This document shows positions 21,106 to 31,301 of a DNA stretch of 64,000 nucleotides, piece after piece. Numbering within the stretch: position 1 is the first letter of the stretch; the number at the start of each line of letters is the position of its first letter. The notes under the pieces are model-generated. The model saw only the letters and a program-made list of their open reading frames with translations, was not told the DNA's origin and did not search any database. Position numbers and translations under genes: made by a program. Origin of the DNA: Cerioporus squamosus (lineage: Eukaryota > Basidiomycota > Agaricomycetes > Polyporales > Polyporaceae); assembly GCA_022592435.1 (NCBI GenBank), contig JABYQS010000085.1:62001-126000 (forward strand), in the 5' to 3' direction.

Positions 21106-22867
21106 ATGTCGACGCACCCCGAAGCCTTTGTATTGTTGCATATACCTGATGTAACGCTTTCAACGTCGACCGCGAGCGAGAGTGGCACCCTCGCGCTCGA
21201 GTGCGTCACGCTCGCGCCCAACGACGGCGACAAGGCCGCTCCGCTCGCCGCCTCGCTCTCCGCGTCCGACCGCTCGCTCATCCTCGTCCTGCACCTGGGC
21301 TCGCTGGAGCTCCCAATCGACCCCGCGCGGTCAATATCGCTGCACATCGCGCAGGACGGCGCGCGCACGTACACCTTCCACACCGATACCCAGGGGATCC
21401 CCGCCGACCAGGAGCCGTCGTTCATCCGCCTCACGGTCCCTATCCCATCCCGCCCGGACCCGCACCGCGCGGAGACCGTCGAGGCACTCGACCATATTCT
21501 CGGACAGTACGCAGAGTTCGACTGGCATGCGGACGCACACGAGCACGCGCCACAGACCCAGGCCGCGCAGGCGGGGCAGGGGCCGGCGGATGACCTGCGC
21601 GGGAGGCTGGTGCTGATGGACGAGCAGACCAAGGAGGTCGTCGGCGAGCTTCCGAACAAGGTGAGCATCAAGGAGGATCCCGCCCTCGCTGTGGACGTCA
21701 AGGGCAAGGACGGCGAGCCTGCGCCGGTCATGCTGGAGCTGCCCCCGGACATGTACGACGCGTACACTGGTGCGGGGACGAGCGTCGTTCCCTACGTGGA
21801 CGAGTCGTCGGAACTGGACGAAGCGAGGGAGATCTTCGTGAGGGCCATTCCGCCGGAGGATCAGGACTGGATGACCAAGTCCGCTACAATGATCAGGTGA
21901 GTCTGCTCAGCGTCGTCGCACTGAGCCCACCGAACTGAGCTGCCATCCCAGCCAAGCCATATCATCATCTACCTCTATGTTACTCAGCGGACTCACATCC
22001 GCGACGAATTACTACATCAACCACTCCGCCCCTGCCCCGACGCAGGCCAAGGATGGCACTCCGCCCCCTCCGCCTCCCCGCGCGCTGCTCCTCCTCTCGC
22101 ACCCGCGCACGCACCAGACCCTGTCGCGTGCGTACGCTATCAGTGGGCAGGCTGTCAAGGTCAGCTCCAAGACCGTGGACATCGTCGAGGGCCTCATCAA
22201 GCGTGCGGTTGGCGCATCAGACAAGGGCAAAGCTACCGCCTCCTCACCGAGCACGCAAACCCGCCCGCAGTCGTCCACCGCTCCACCTGCCCAATCCGCA
22301 CCATCTGTATCCTCGGACGCGCCCCCTCCGTATCCCGGGACCTCAGCTGCGCCAACGCCAGACGGGAAGCCTCCTCTACCGCCGAGACGCAACGCTGCGC
22401 CAGGAGCCGGAGCTGCACCCCCACCCGGCCCCGCACCGCCTCTTCCTCCTCGAAGCAAGTCGCCGCTGCCCGGCAGACAGGCAACAACCACCCCGTCGGC
22501 GCCCGCGTCTGGCACATCTACTCCCGGCACCGCACCGAGGCCAGTCAAGACGAAGGACAAGCTCCTGCTGAGCGCGAACCTGATCCTGTCGACCGTCGAC
22601 GACTCGATCAAACGGACGTTTGACGTGGGGAGCGAGCGTGTCAGCGCGGTCGTCGCGCACAAGTACGGGCCCGAGGCGGGGCGCTCGACGCATCTCGCGA
22701 CGCACACGGCGCGGAACGTCACGCTGGTGTACATCGACATGCGCGGGTTCGCGCGGAAGGCGCTGATCAAGAGGGCGGGCAAGCACTGGCTGAAGGCGCG
22801 CGTTGGGGGAGGGCGGGAGATGAGCGGGACCGTGGTCGATAAGCAGGAGCAGCCTCCGAAGAACTGA
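21106..22867 (+). CDS. Senescence/spartin-associated domain protein
   Basis: Two exons with one intron (about 21898-21950). The N-terminal third begins MSTHPEAFVLLHIPDVTLST and forms a beta-rich module. The middle has VSIKEDPALAVDVKGKDGEP, the mid-C-terminal segment SGLTSATNYYINHS and KTVDIVEGLIKRAVG, then a proline-rich linker (PPLPPRR, PPLPPRSKSP; possible SH3 ligands), and the end carries KDKLLLSANLILSTVDDSIK, VVAHKYGPEAGRSTHLATHT and a last amphipathic helix. This arrangement is that of the senescence domain found in plant senescence proteins and in spartin, which acts at lipid droplets and endosomes. The proline-rich insert splits the domain in two. About 570 residues. Localisation to lipid droplets is inference from family knowledge. 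A long antisense open frame (22012-22782) is a GC-content shadow. Confidence 0.82.
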
Positions 22868-22878
22868 GCTCAATTTGC

Positions 22879-23067
22879 ATGGAACAAGAAGTGACTTTCG
22901 ACCGTCTAAAGGCGCACGTCGGGAGACGCAAGGAAATGTGCGAGGTCGTGGTATTCACAGATGATTCGGAGCAGGCTGCAGAACTGAGCATCGACTCGGA
23001 GCAGCTCGCAATGATTTGCTTGCATGGACCGGAGAAGATGATCTGGACTGTACACGATGAACAATAG
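22879..23067 (+). CDS. Small downstream ORF, doubtful
   Basis: An ATG 12 bases after the previous stop opens a 62-codon frame (begins MEQEVTFDRLKAHVGRRKEM) with balanced, protein-like composition. I know no homologue and see no separate promoter. It may be a chance frame in the 3' untranslated region or a translated downstream ORF. Confidence 0.25.
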   Translation: MEQEVTFDRLKAHVGRRKEMCEVVVFTDDSEQAAELSIDSEQLAMICLHGPEKMIWTVHDEQ

Positions 23068-23162
23068 CGTAATGTACCCATTTGGAAGCTTGGATAGGAT
23101 TTCGTGTGTATTTCTAGTGCTACAGAAGATCGATTAAACTAGACAGTGTGCAACCAATGAAA

Positions 23163-24481
23163 CTACTTATCAGGCCAAGCAGGCATGGTGTGGGTCGAGG
23201 TCATGTCGGGATTGAGGTGGGTGAAGTAATTGCTGTAGGGGACCTTCGGCGGTGGAGCGACGGTGCAGGTTACGGGAAGGACACTCGGCCAGGAAGGTTC
23301 AATGATCTTGACTTCGTCCGCCGAAGGACCTTGCGTATCCGCTTCAGAGGTATCAAGCTCTAGCTGAAGGTCGAAAATCCCGTTCTCTGCGGCACGGATG
23401 CCCATCATGCGGAGCGCGTACAGTGATATGCGTCCTTCTCCGGACCCTAGTGCAAGATGCTCGAATGCTGGGTGAGGTTGCATAGCAGACACTTCCTGTA
23501 CAAGCGGGCGAATCAGCGGGATTCACACAAGGAGAATGAGTGGACGTACATCGTAGTATCGCGTGATGAGGGCGGCGAGCGCGACAGAGAACTCAAGCCG
23601 CGTGCATGGTCGCCTCCGATGGCTCTTGCCTGCGCAGCGGAAGGTGACAAGGACAGACCGCGCTGGTTCATGGTCAGGGTACGCGGGCCACTGGAGAGCC
23701 CTCTGTCAGTCTCTGAGGCCACAGCTGCCTCTTACCGCAGTAACAGCGCGGAATAGCACACCAGATATAGCTCAGCACTGACCTTGATCCGCACCCATAT
23801 GTTGTCCTGGTAGTAGTCCTGGAATACCCTCCCCCTGGGCGAATGCATGTTTCTCTCGATCGCGCGCCGTCCCGACATCAGCGTCCTGACCGGGAAGCCC
23901 TTCTCCTGAGTGGCAGTCATGAACTCGAAATCGAACCTGTGGTCTACGAGCGAGTCCGGGTCGACGGGCAGGTGCTCGAGCTCGGGCGGGGGCGTCGCGC
24001 GAAGGGGCACCGGCGGGGACTTCTCGCGCAGCTGCTGCTCCTCCCACTCCTTCTTCGCGGCGTGCTGCTTCTCGCGGATGTTGGCGACGAACTTGTTGAA
24101 GATGCGGCTGCGGAGGTCGTTGTTCCACCCGCCCGTCGAGATCTTCATCCACTCGTCCTCGCGGTGGTACCACATGTACTGCTCCTGCCCCAGGACGGGC
24201 CGCTCGAGCCTCCATGTCCGGCCATACGGGTAAGGGTTGTAGTGCGGGGGCGGCGAGGTGCGCGTGTAGCGTGATGGGATGGGAGGCGGGCGTTCGTCGA
24301 GGGCCGAGAGCAGTTCGGAGGAGGTTGTAGAGGGTGCGGTCGCTGTAGGCTGAGCCTGCGGGGCCGCAATGTGGATAAATGAGGTCGTTGTCGGTTGCCA
24401 GCCCGGGGGTAGGTCATCCTCGGGATCGGGAGTAAAGCTGACGAACTGCGTGTCGTCGTCTGCGTACGCCTCCGAGTCCAT
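23163..24481 (-). CDS. Conserved-looking hypothetical protein
   Basis: Three exons. The first (24481 to about 23783) begins MDSEAYADDDTQFVSFTPDP, has a WW-like DDLPPGWQP, a proline-rich stretch, then YGRTWRLERPVLGQEQYMWY and a long charged helix, ending DYYQDNIWVRIK. The second is about 23700-23562 (WPAYPDHEPARSVLVTFRCA ... ALITRYYD). The third (about 23500-23163) begins VSAMQPHPAFEHLALGSGEG and ends AWPDK. The two introns are clean GT-AG. I do not recognise the family. The regular strand-helix pattern and good codon use argue for a real cytosolic protein of about 390 residues. It shares a 114-base bidirectional promoter with PLP2. Confidence 0.7.
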
Positions 24482-24595
24482 GGTCGTCGTAGATGGTGGT
24501 CAAGGACAAAGAACAGCTTGGATGGCTGGGCGGGCCTGCAGCCACTGCGCCTATGGAGCTGCGCTTCGGAGAGTCGTTCTCTCATCTCTACCACC
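24482..24595. promoter_or_regulatory. Short bidirectional promoter
   Basis: Only 114 bases separate the start codons of the hypothetical gene (minus) and PLP2 (plus), so the two genes probably share control elements. No TATA box was seen. Confidence 0.5.
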
Positions 24596-25565
24596 ATGGC
24601 CATAAACCCAGACGAAGATACCGAATTGTGAGACGACCATATACTAGTCTGCGGTGTTGCTCACATCTCCGGAACAGCAACGAGATCCTGCGCAAGCACG
24701 GAGTTCTACCGCCGAAGCCCGAAGCACCTCGCACCCCTTCGCCTCCTCCTTCGCCGACGCTCGAAGAGAAGTACGCAAACTATTCAGCTTCTCAGCTCAG
24801 AGAGCTTGCCGAGGAGGCCCCCGATGATGAGACCGAGCGCATCCTCGAAGTGCTCAGGCGGAGACGGCTGCAGGAGGCGAGAAAGATGGAGATGGCGCGC
24901 TTCGGGCGGGTATATCCCATCTCACGAGAAGACTACACTCGAGAGGTCACCGAAGCGAGTAAAGTGAACGAGGAAGGTGACGAGCTGCAGCGTGGAACCG
25001 GTGTGGTCGTGTTCCTATACAAGGACGGGTACGTCTGTTCCTGCTCACGGTCACCTCCATCCTGACATCCTCCGTGCAGTATCCCAGCCAGCGATCGGGC
25101 CAAGAACTTCGTGAACGAGCTCGCACAACGACACCCACACACGAAGTTCGTCTCGATCGTGGGCGACAAATGCATACCGAATCTCCCGGACGCGCGATTG
25201 CCCATGTTCATCATCTACCGCAAGGGCGAGGTGCTGAACCAGCTAATCGCCTGGGGCGCTGAACGCGAAGCTCGCGTAGAAGGTATGTCTCTTCGTGCGA
25301 TATGTGCGCGCAGCCCATGCTGAGTCGCTCCGCAGAACTCGAGGCGGTGCTTATCCTTGGAGGGGCAATCATCCCGCAGGTCCGCAGGCCACCAGGCGAG
25401 GACAGGGACGGGTCGGACAATTCCGACAACGAGGACCTCGACGATGACGATCCGTCTTCACGCATGCGCTCGGCCGGCACTCGGACGAACGCGAGGGCAC
25501 CGAAGAACTTGAGGAGCAGCAAGAAGGGTGACGATTCAGATTCAGACTTCGAGTTCGACTTGTAG
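24596..25565 (+). CDS. PLP2: Phosducin-like protein 2 (CCT chaperonin cofactor)
   Basis: Four exons. The start at 24596 gives MAINPDEDTEF, which after an intron continues NEILRKHGVLPPK, the hallmark PLP2/PDCL3 N-terminus. A helical middle (LEEKYANYSASQLRELAEEA) leads into a thioredoxin-like domain: VVVFLYKDGIPASDRAKNFV, TKFVSIVGDKCIPNLPDARL, PMFIIYRKGEVLNQLIAWG. The C-terminal tail is acidic and ends SDSDFEFDL. Plp2 proteins bind the CCT chaperonin and help fold actin and tubulin; it is essential in budding yeast. No CxxC motif is present, as expected for this non-redox thioredoxin fold. About 255 residues. The upstream in-frame ATG at 24493 is rejected because it would bypass the conserved first exon. 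Confidence 0.92.
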
Positions 25566-25981
25566 CAATGGGTCTTTCATACAGTGGGCAATTCTAACCC
25601 TTGTATTCTGTAGCCTTGCAATGAGATGTAACGGTATTGTCCATGGCACAACTGACTGACTTGGTAGCTGTGGCACTACAGTGTTTTCGGTGTAATCTCC
25701 TTCCAGACGTCATAGCAGTATTGTACACGATCAGTGCCGATTGAATGCGCTGTCTATCGTATGTACGTGGCATTCTAGCTCAAACGAAGGACATAAGCAC
25801 ACCAACCTGTCTGGACATACTGGTGGTTACAACTTACGTGAACTTGCGGACTGCGATGCTACATAGATATTATCTTATCGCATCCGTGAAGTTGAACCAT
25901 TGACGCGTACCTCTGAACTTCAACTTGAACTCAGTCGACCATCTCTCCTGCCTAGGGTCGTTCGTTCTTGCTGGGTCTGAT
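25566..25981. other. Intergenic, nothing recognised
   Basis: AT-richer 416 bases between PLP2 and the next MYND copy. No gene seen. Confidence 0.4.
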
Positions 25982-27350
25982 ATGCACGACACTCCGGATG
26001 CTCTGCCTGATGCTGCGAGGATGCAATGCTGCAGGAATTGCTTTGAACTGGAGACGCCTGACCGGAAGCTGAAGAGATGTGGTGGCTGCTCTGATCCCAA
26101 CGTCGTCTACTGCAGTGTCGTCTGCCAAAAAGAATGGCATGGGCATCTCACAAGTGAGTAGAATAGTCAGGGACTAGCCCGTTTTTTAATGCTCAACAGC
26201 AATCTAGGCAGGTCTGTCGCAGCGGAAGCGCAGTAGTTCTCGCCAAGGCGCCTCCTCCGAACGATGCTTGGAACAGCTTGAACGAACGCTCAGCCTTGTA
26301 TAACGACGCGCTGCGTCACTGCAGCGAATGCGACCAGCCTCCCACCGATGGCAAGAAGCTGAGAAAGTGCGCTGGCTGTGCCACCCTCTACTGTAGCTCC
26401 GCATGTCAAAAGAAGGCCTGGTCGAAACACAAGTGAGGAGTCCGACGTCTGGAGTGTGCAACTAACTGATGAATCAACAGGGCGATATGCAGACCCAAGG
26501 ACGGTGCTGGTCAATCGAAAGTCGTCTATGTCAGCTCGGGTTCGCACATTCAGGAATTCCTCAATGCGCACTACTACACTTTCCACGCTATCGCCTACTC
26601 TATGGCTTTGCTACACTGCCAGGCTCTTCGGGCAGTCAGCCCGGCCTCTGTCGAACTTCCTCGCTTTCTACGCTTCTGCGATAACTTCCCGTAGCCGACG
26701 CGCGTAGCTTCAACCCTGCGACCAGATTCATGCTGGTCGACCATTCGTTCAGCGACATGGAACCGTCTATGCGTGAGCATCCGCTCCTTTGGGAGCGAGC
26801 AGAGGCCTTGCGCGCAGAGGCAGTCCGGGCCTTCTCGCGCACCCAGGGTTCGGCGCTCCACTGGCGGTTGAGTACTTACTATGTCCCGGAGTCCAACGTG
26901 GCCGGAGTAATGAAATGGTTTCCTCTGGCGGCGCCCCTTCCGACTCTTCCCCACGATCCCGCGACTACCACCGTTGTCCTGCATGACATGATCAATGTCT
27001 GCGTCAACAGCATCAACATGGGCTTCCCGCTCCGCACCACCAAGGTGGGCGATCCCTGCCCTCGTCCTGGACGCTTACGTGCGCTCGGGAAAGAACTGGC
27101 AGTTTGAAGAGCTCTTCCTGGACGGTCCTGCTATCATCCCGGTCAGCACCGCGCCCTGGACTACGCGCTCTCACACATCAAGAGCGGGCGGAGCATCCCG
27201 ATGTTGTTCCACTTCCTCCATGCTCAACAGGGCATCATAGAGGAAGACGAGAACCGAGAAGCCTTACGGCGCATGGGCATCTCAGAGTCATCCATCTCGC
27301 TCTTGATCGCGCTCGGCGCAGTTCTGAACCGCCCTAACCCAGCATCGTAA
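25982..27350 (+). pseudogene. MYND pseudogene with two tandem zinc fingers
   Basis: Exon 1 encodes MHDTPDALPDAARM and a first finger (CCRNC, RCGGC, VVYCSVVCQKEWHGH). After an intron whose phase does not fit well, a second complete finger follows (HCSEC, KCAGC, LYCSSACQKKAWSKHK), with the last Cys supplied after another intron (K-A-I-C). The body (EFLNAHYYTFHAIAYSMALL) runs into a TAG at about 26694; the frame must shift by a base to continue as SFNPATRFMLVDHSFSDMEP. A second shift is needed near 27050 (INMGFPLRTTKV to ALVLDAYVRSGKNWQFEELF), and a third near 27140 to read PGQHRALDYALSHIKSGRSI through to the TAA at 27348-27350. Three frameshifts mean it is not functional as written. It is the only double-finger copy in the window. 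Confidence 0.8.
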
Positions 27351-27769
27351 TCCAACACCATGCGTCATACGCTTCCTCTCCTCCGCGTCATGCAACAATG
27401 CCTCAATTCTTTCGAAGACTGGCCGCTACTTTCGCCTAAACTATGTTTAGTCTTGCGTCCCCTCACCAGTGGTGTTGCCCCATCTACGCTCAAGTTCACT
27501 CTGGTCTTGGTCTTGCACGCTCAATGCCGCAAGCCACGATGGCATACTAGCAAGCGATGTAGCTCCAGGTCTTTCGCCTCATGACAGACGCTCTCGGTTT
27601 ATCGGACGGGCGGCGGGCCAGTGTACTCGGTTCATAGGAACTTCTCTCTCGGTTCCCCATGGACGCACTAGAACTCTGCTCCCTCGATAACGTATCCTCT
27701 CCTGTATTGATATCGCATTGTGCGAAGCTGTACGTTAGTATGTGTTACAAATAGTGTCTTGGGAGCCGA
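27351..27769. other. Intergenic, nothing recognised
   Basis: Downstream of the double-finger pseudogene; short frames only, no motif recognised. Confidence 0.4.
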
Positions 27770-27990
27770 GGCATCATGTTGATGTACGAGACTCGGAAGG
27801 CGAGCGCGGGGTTTACTCCTTCAGGACCGGGGACGCGGTACAGCAGAGGGAAGAGGCAAACTTGTGGCTCGTGGGTAAAGTTCAAGCATATCTGTCCAAG
27901 TCGCGGGCCAGCACAATCAGCTCAGTGTCTAATTTAACATGGAAAGATGGAGGGCGCACTGCGACGAAATCATGCATGAGGGAGCTGAGC
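27770..27990 (-). pseudogene. MYND-family C-terminal relic
   Basis: On the minus strand two separate frames match the body of the 28269-29211 gene: LSSLMHDF...RPPSF resembles IELKALLRDFSETHRSSF, and after a stop and a shift QVCLFPLLYRVPGPEGVNPA resembles [20 protein letters not shown]. No finger exon or C-terminal blocks remain nearby. It is a fragment of a close paralogue, on the same strand and just 3' of the intact copy. Confidence 0.7.
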
Positions 27991-28268
27991 TCCAGAGTTG
28001 GGCTCAAAAAATATCATGAGCAGGCGGAGGGTGATGGTGCAAGCAGATCGCGTTCTCCGGGAATCCGCGATCACGATATCTCGAATATGTACTGTACACA
28101 TCCGATCCAGACCAAGGAACAACATCGAGCTTGGAAACTTATGCGCAGCGCATGACGGTTTGTACGGCACGCATATATCCAGCTTCCGCGGGTTTAAGTA
28201 GGCCGTTGAGCCTCCGCAATCTTCCTTTTGAGGAGTTGCAACCGCTCCTTCGTCGTGTTCGTGCGTCG

Positions 28269-29211
28269 TCACTCGGGGTCGGTGTTCCAGTTAACCAGAG
28301 GACGCCACTCCCACTTCCTGCCGCCGCCTAGATCCTTCATGTATCCCGGCAGGGCCGCCTTGTCAGGATGAGGCTGACGGAGCACGACACCCATCTCGAT
28401 GAACTTCGACAGCAGCTCGACCTCCCCCTGGTAGTGTGCGCGTGTCGCCTGCCCAGGCATTTGATAGAGAGGGAAGTAGCTCATCTGCGTCGGCCCGACC
28501 TGCGGCGAGAACATCACCGGCATGAGGTCGATGAACTCAGGCTCGTTCGCGTATGTCCCACGCAGGCGTTCACGTAGAGAGGCCGACGCTTTCCATCCTT
28601 CGGCAAGAAGAGCATGGGTGGTCTGCGCATCCGCTAGCACGCGTTCAAGAGGGAGGAACGCCATGTTCGTGTAGGAGAAGGTGAGCGCGGGGTTCACGAC
28701 GCCGTCCGGTCCAGGCTGGCGGTACTTCAGTGGGACGAGGCATACTTGCTGACCGCGCGCGAGGACGGCTTCCGCACCACCGGAAAGCGCCAGCTTGGCG
28801 AGCAGCATGTTCTGGAAGGACGACCGATGGGTCTCTGAGAAGTCACGGAGAAGTGCCTTGAGCTCGATGAAGTTGGGCAAGCCGACGACAGGGGATTCGA
28901 CTGCTTCCGGCTGTCTCGCGAGCATCTCCGCATTCTTGCGCGAGTAGTTGCACATATCCCTGCGCGCACACACTTCGTCAGCGTCGAGAAAGTAGAAATA
29001 TAGGTGGTCATACGCACTTATGATCCTGCCAATGCGCGCGCTGACATTGCTCGCTACAGTAGAGAGCACTCTTGCATCCCTTGCAGAACCTGAACTGCTC
29101 GCCGCTGTTGCGCGCTCTATCACAGTTCCTGCATCGGCCCTCCTTGTTCCGGAGCTCACCGGTGTCGCCAGGCCGGAAGGTCGTCTGCAGAGGATGGTTC
29201 TCGATGCCCAT
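28269..29211 (-). CDS. MYND zinc-finger protein, intact
   Basis: Two exons. The first (start 29211) encodes MGIENHPLQTTFRPGDTGEL and a full finger: RCRNC, CKGC, LYCSEQCQ, HWQDHK. The last Cys comes after the intron (K-D-M-C), so the intron falls inside the Lys codon, as in every MYND gene here. The body reads [48 protein letters not shown], then FIEMGVVLRQ and LPGYMKDLGGGRKWEWRPLV, ending NWNTDPE. No SET domain is present, so it is not a Smyd-type methyltransferase. The finger should mediate protein binding; everything else is unknown. About 295 residues. It is divergent from the 29518 copy and a close paralogue of the 40903 copy. Confidence 0.88.
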
Positions 29212-29517
29212 AGTGCCAGCGTAGGTGTGGTGACAATATTCAAGTTGTGGGTTCTGGTAACGAAATCTAAAGCAGCGTAGGCGCCTATAATGTACATAGC
29301 GCGGATGCATCCGTCGATCGAGATCTCTGATTGCCTCCGTAGCGCGCGTTCAACTTCCCTCCGAGCCGCACGGCCCTGTGGTTCAACCGGTTCAAACCAA
29401 ACCATAGAAACACCGTATACATCCGTATATCAGCTTTCGTTGAGCACACTGTAAGTGGTATGCATACCCACTCAGGATGGGGCATGCAGTGACTACCTCA
29501 GACTGCGCTAGCATCCG
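29212..29517. promoter_or_regulatory. Bidirectional promoter between two MYND genes
   Basis: The 306 bases between two divergent MYND start codons should hold both promoters. No TATA box was seen. Confidence 0.45.
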
Positions 29518-30574
29518 ATGCCTACGGAACCGCATCCATTGCAGATGACCTTTAGGGGAGCGGATGGGGACATCTACCGAATCCGTAACAAGAATGGATC
29601 CTGCAGACAGTGCGGCCGGGCACCGGCCAAGGGCGAACGCTTCCAAGTCTGCACCGGGTGCAAGACGACCCCATATTGCGGCCCAGAGTGCCAGCGCATT
29701 GCATGGCCCTCCCACAAGTGCGTGTTCTCCGCCATCTCTTGCCATGGATGTCTCGCTCATATGTATATGAAGGCACATGTGCCGGTTTGCGCAGCAGTAC
29801 AGCGGGATGAACGACCCGCCACGAACCTCTGCACCAACGCCCGAAGTGCTCGCAGAGGAAGAGCACGGACGCATGTTGCAGTCCCTGCTACGAGACTGGA
29901 TCGAGTCTCACCGTGGCGCCATCCGGCACTACGTGACCTCCAGAGCATTCTTCGAGGGCGGCGCCGAAGCGATCTTCGCGCGCGACGAGCCGCAGATCAT
30001 GGTCTTCCCCCTGCGCTTCAATGCTCCGGGCCCCGGTGCGTCCATGAAGGACGTCGACCCCTCACGCGCGTTCACGTTCAAGGGCGCCGCGTACCTCCCG
30101 CTATCCCGTTGGACCCGAGGCTATCCCCAGTACGCGGCGATGTGGGAGTCGAGCGCACCCCACCGGCAGAAGCTGATAGACTCGCATCTGCACGACCCGC
30201 TGTTCGTCGACGCCCAGATCGTCGTCTTCCAGGCGTCCCCGAAAATCGCGAAGGCCAAGTTCTACATCATGGAGAAGACGTTCGACAACCCGGAGCGGGT
30301 GATCCACCCGTGCGAGGCCTGTGAGAAGCTGCAGATCGATGGAAACCTCAGGTACATGAATATGGGGATTGTCTTCAGGCCGGATCCCAAGAAGGAGGAC
30401 TTCTGCTCTGTTCCAGGGTATCTGCGGAAGAAGGGCGAGGTGTGGAAGTGGGCACCCCTGTTCAAGGACTTTGAGAATGATCCTGAGGTTCATGCGGCGC
30501 CAAAGGACGATGCTCGCCTGTCATTCATCGAGCGGAAGGCAGCCGCTGCGCGTGCCAAAGATGGAATGGCCTGA
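29518..30574 (+). CDS. MYND zinc-finger protein, intact
   Basis: Exon 1 encodes MPTEPHPLQMTFRGADGDIY, then the finger CRQC, CTGC, PYCGPECQ, AWPSHK. After an intron of about 60 bases the final ligand is supplied as K-H-M-C. The body has LLRDWIESHRGAIRHYVTSR, FFEGGAEAIFARDEPQIMVF, a YLPLSRW block, a stretch not seen in its neighbours (IAKAKFYIMEKTFDNPERV), then YMNMGIVFRPDPKK and VPGYLRKKGEVWKWAPLFKD, and a charged end. It starts with the same HPLQ-TF leader as the 28269 and 40903 copies, so the three form a subfamily. About 330 residues. The whole second exon is open with good codon use, so the gene is probably active. Function unknown. Confidence 0.88.
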
Positions 30575-30767
30575 GGAGGCAAATACCACTGATGGGTGTA
30601 CCTGTGTACGCTGACAACGCTAGGCCGCGTCATGTTCCATACACGCACTCTGTCTGACGAACGACAGCAGGCACCTGAAATGCGCCATAGTCTATACCAT
30701 CATGTGTATAGGAAGGAGAGTATTCTGAACCCACCTGCGACGAGGACACGTAGCAGGACTGCAATAA

Positions 30768-31091
30768 TCATGACATTCTCGTGAAGTTGGCTACTTCATA
30801 CTTAGTGTCCAGAAGGCTACAACTGATGTGATGGATAGCGATGACAGCAAACAATATTAGAACAACAGGTGCGTTGAGAAACAAATACACGATGGGGACG
30901 ACTGCGATTTCTACAAGAAGATGATCAGTTACAAGTACGACGAAATGAGGGAGATGAATAACACACCTTGACGTGGCGAAGACGTCTTGTAATATTGACG
31001 CTAGCTTGAACTTTCCAGCATGAGCCATCCGCTCCCTCTCGCCGAGTCGACCAATCCTCTTCTTCGGCGCGAACATCCTCGTGGTCTTCAT
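30768..31091 (-). CDS. Possible small membrane protein
   Basis: An ATG at 31091 opens a 107-codon frame: MKTTRMFAPKKRIGRLGERE, a middle part of doubtful phase, then two adjoining hydrophobic segments (LLVEIAVVPIVYLFLNAPVV, ILFAVIAIHH) and a short tail. A GT-AG pair around 30912-30965 looks like an intron but removing it breaks the frame, so I keep it as coding with low confidence. I know no family. It lies 3' of eRF1 on the same strand. Confidence 0.35.
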   Translation of the reverse strand: MKTTRMFAPKKRIGRLGERERMAHAGKFKLASILQDVFATSRCVIHLPHFVVLVTDHLLVEIAVVPIVYLFLNAPVVLILFAVIAIHHISCSLLDTKYEVANFTRMS

Positions 31092-31301
31092 GCTTTCCGA
31101 GATGCTTCCAACCACTACAACCAACCTGGCCAACCGAACGGACGGCAGGACGACACCACGGTCGTTCGCCCCACAATCCGGTGATTCCACCTTCGCATCG
31201 ACACCCTCAGCCCCGACGCGCTCTCCCGACGTTCCCCTACCCTCCGCCCCTCCCGGCGTGCCCAAGCCAGGCGGGGCTCCACTACGGAGCCGCCATATAA
31301 G

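Noticed and set aside
21042..21767. 241-codon minus-strand frame over the same gene
   Set aside because: Shadow of the plus-strand coding exon; Ser/Cys-rich translation, no start context or splice partner.
22012..22782. 256-codon minus-strand frame antisense to the senescence-domain gene
   Set aside because: GC-rich third positions of the real gene leave the antisense frame open; the translation is low complexity (Gly/Ala/Arg) without motif.
28269..29211. MYND gene as a Smyd-type histone methyltransferase
   Set aside because: No SET domain motifs (such as NHSC or GEEL) occur before or after the finger.
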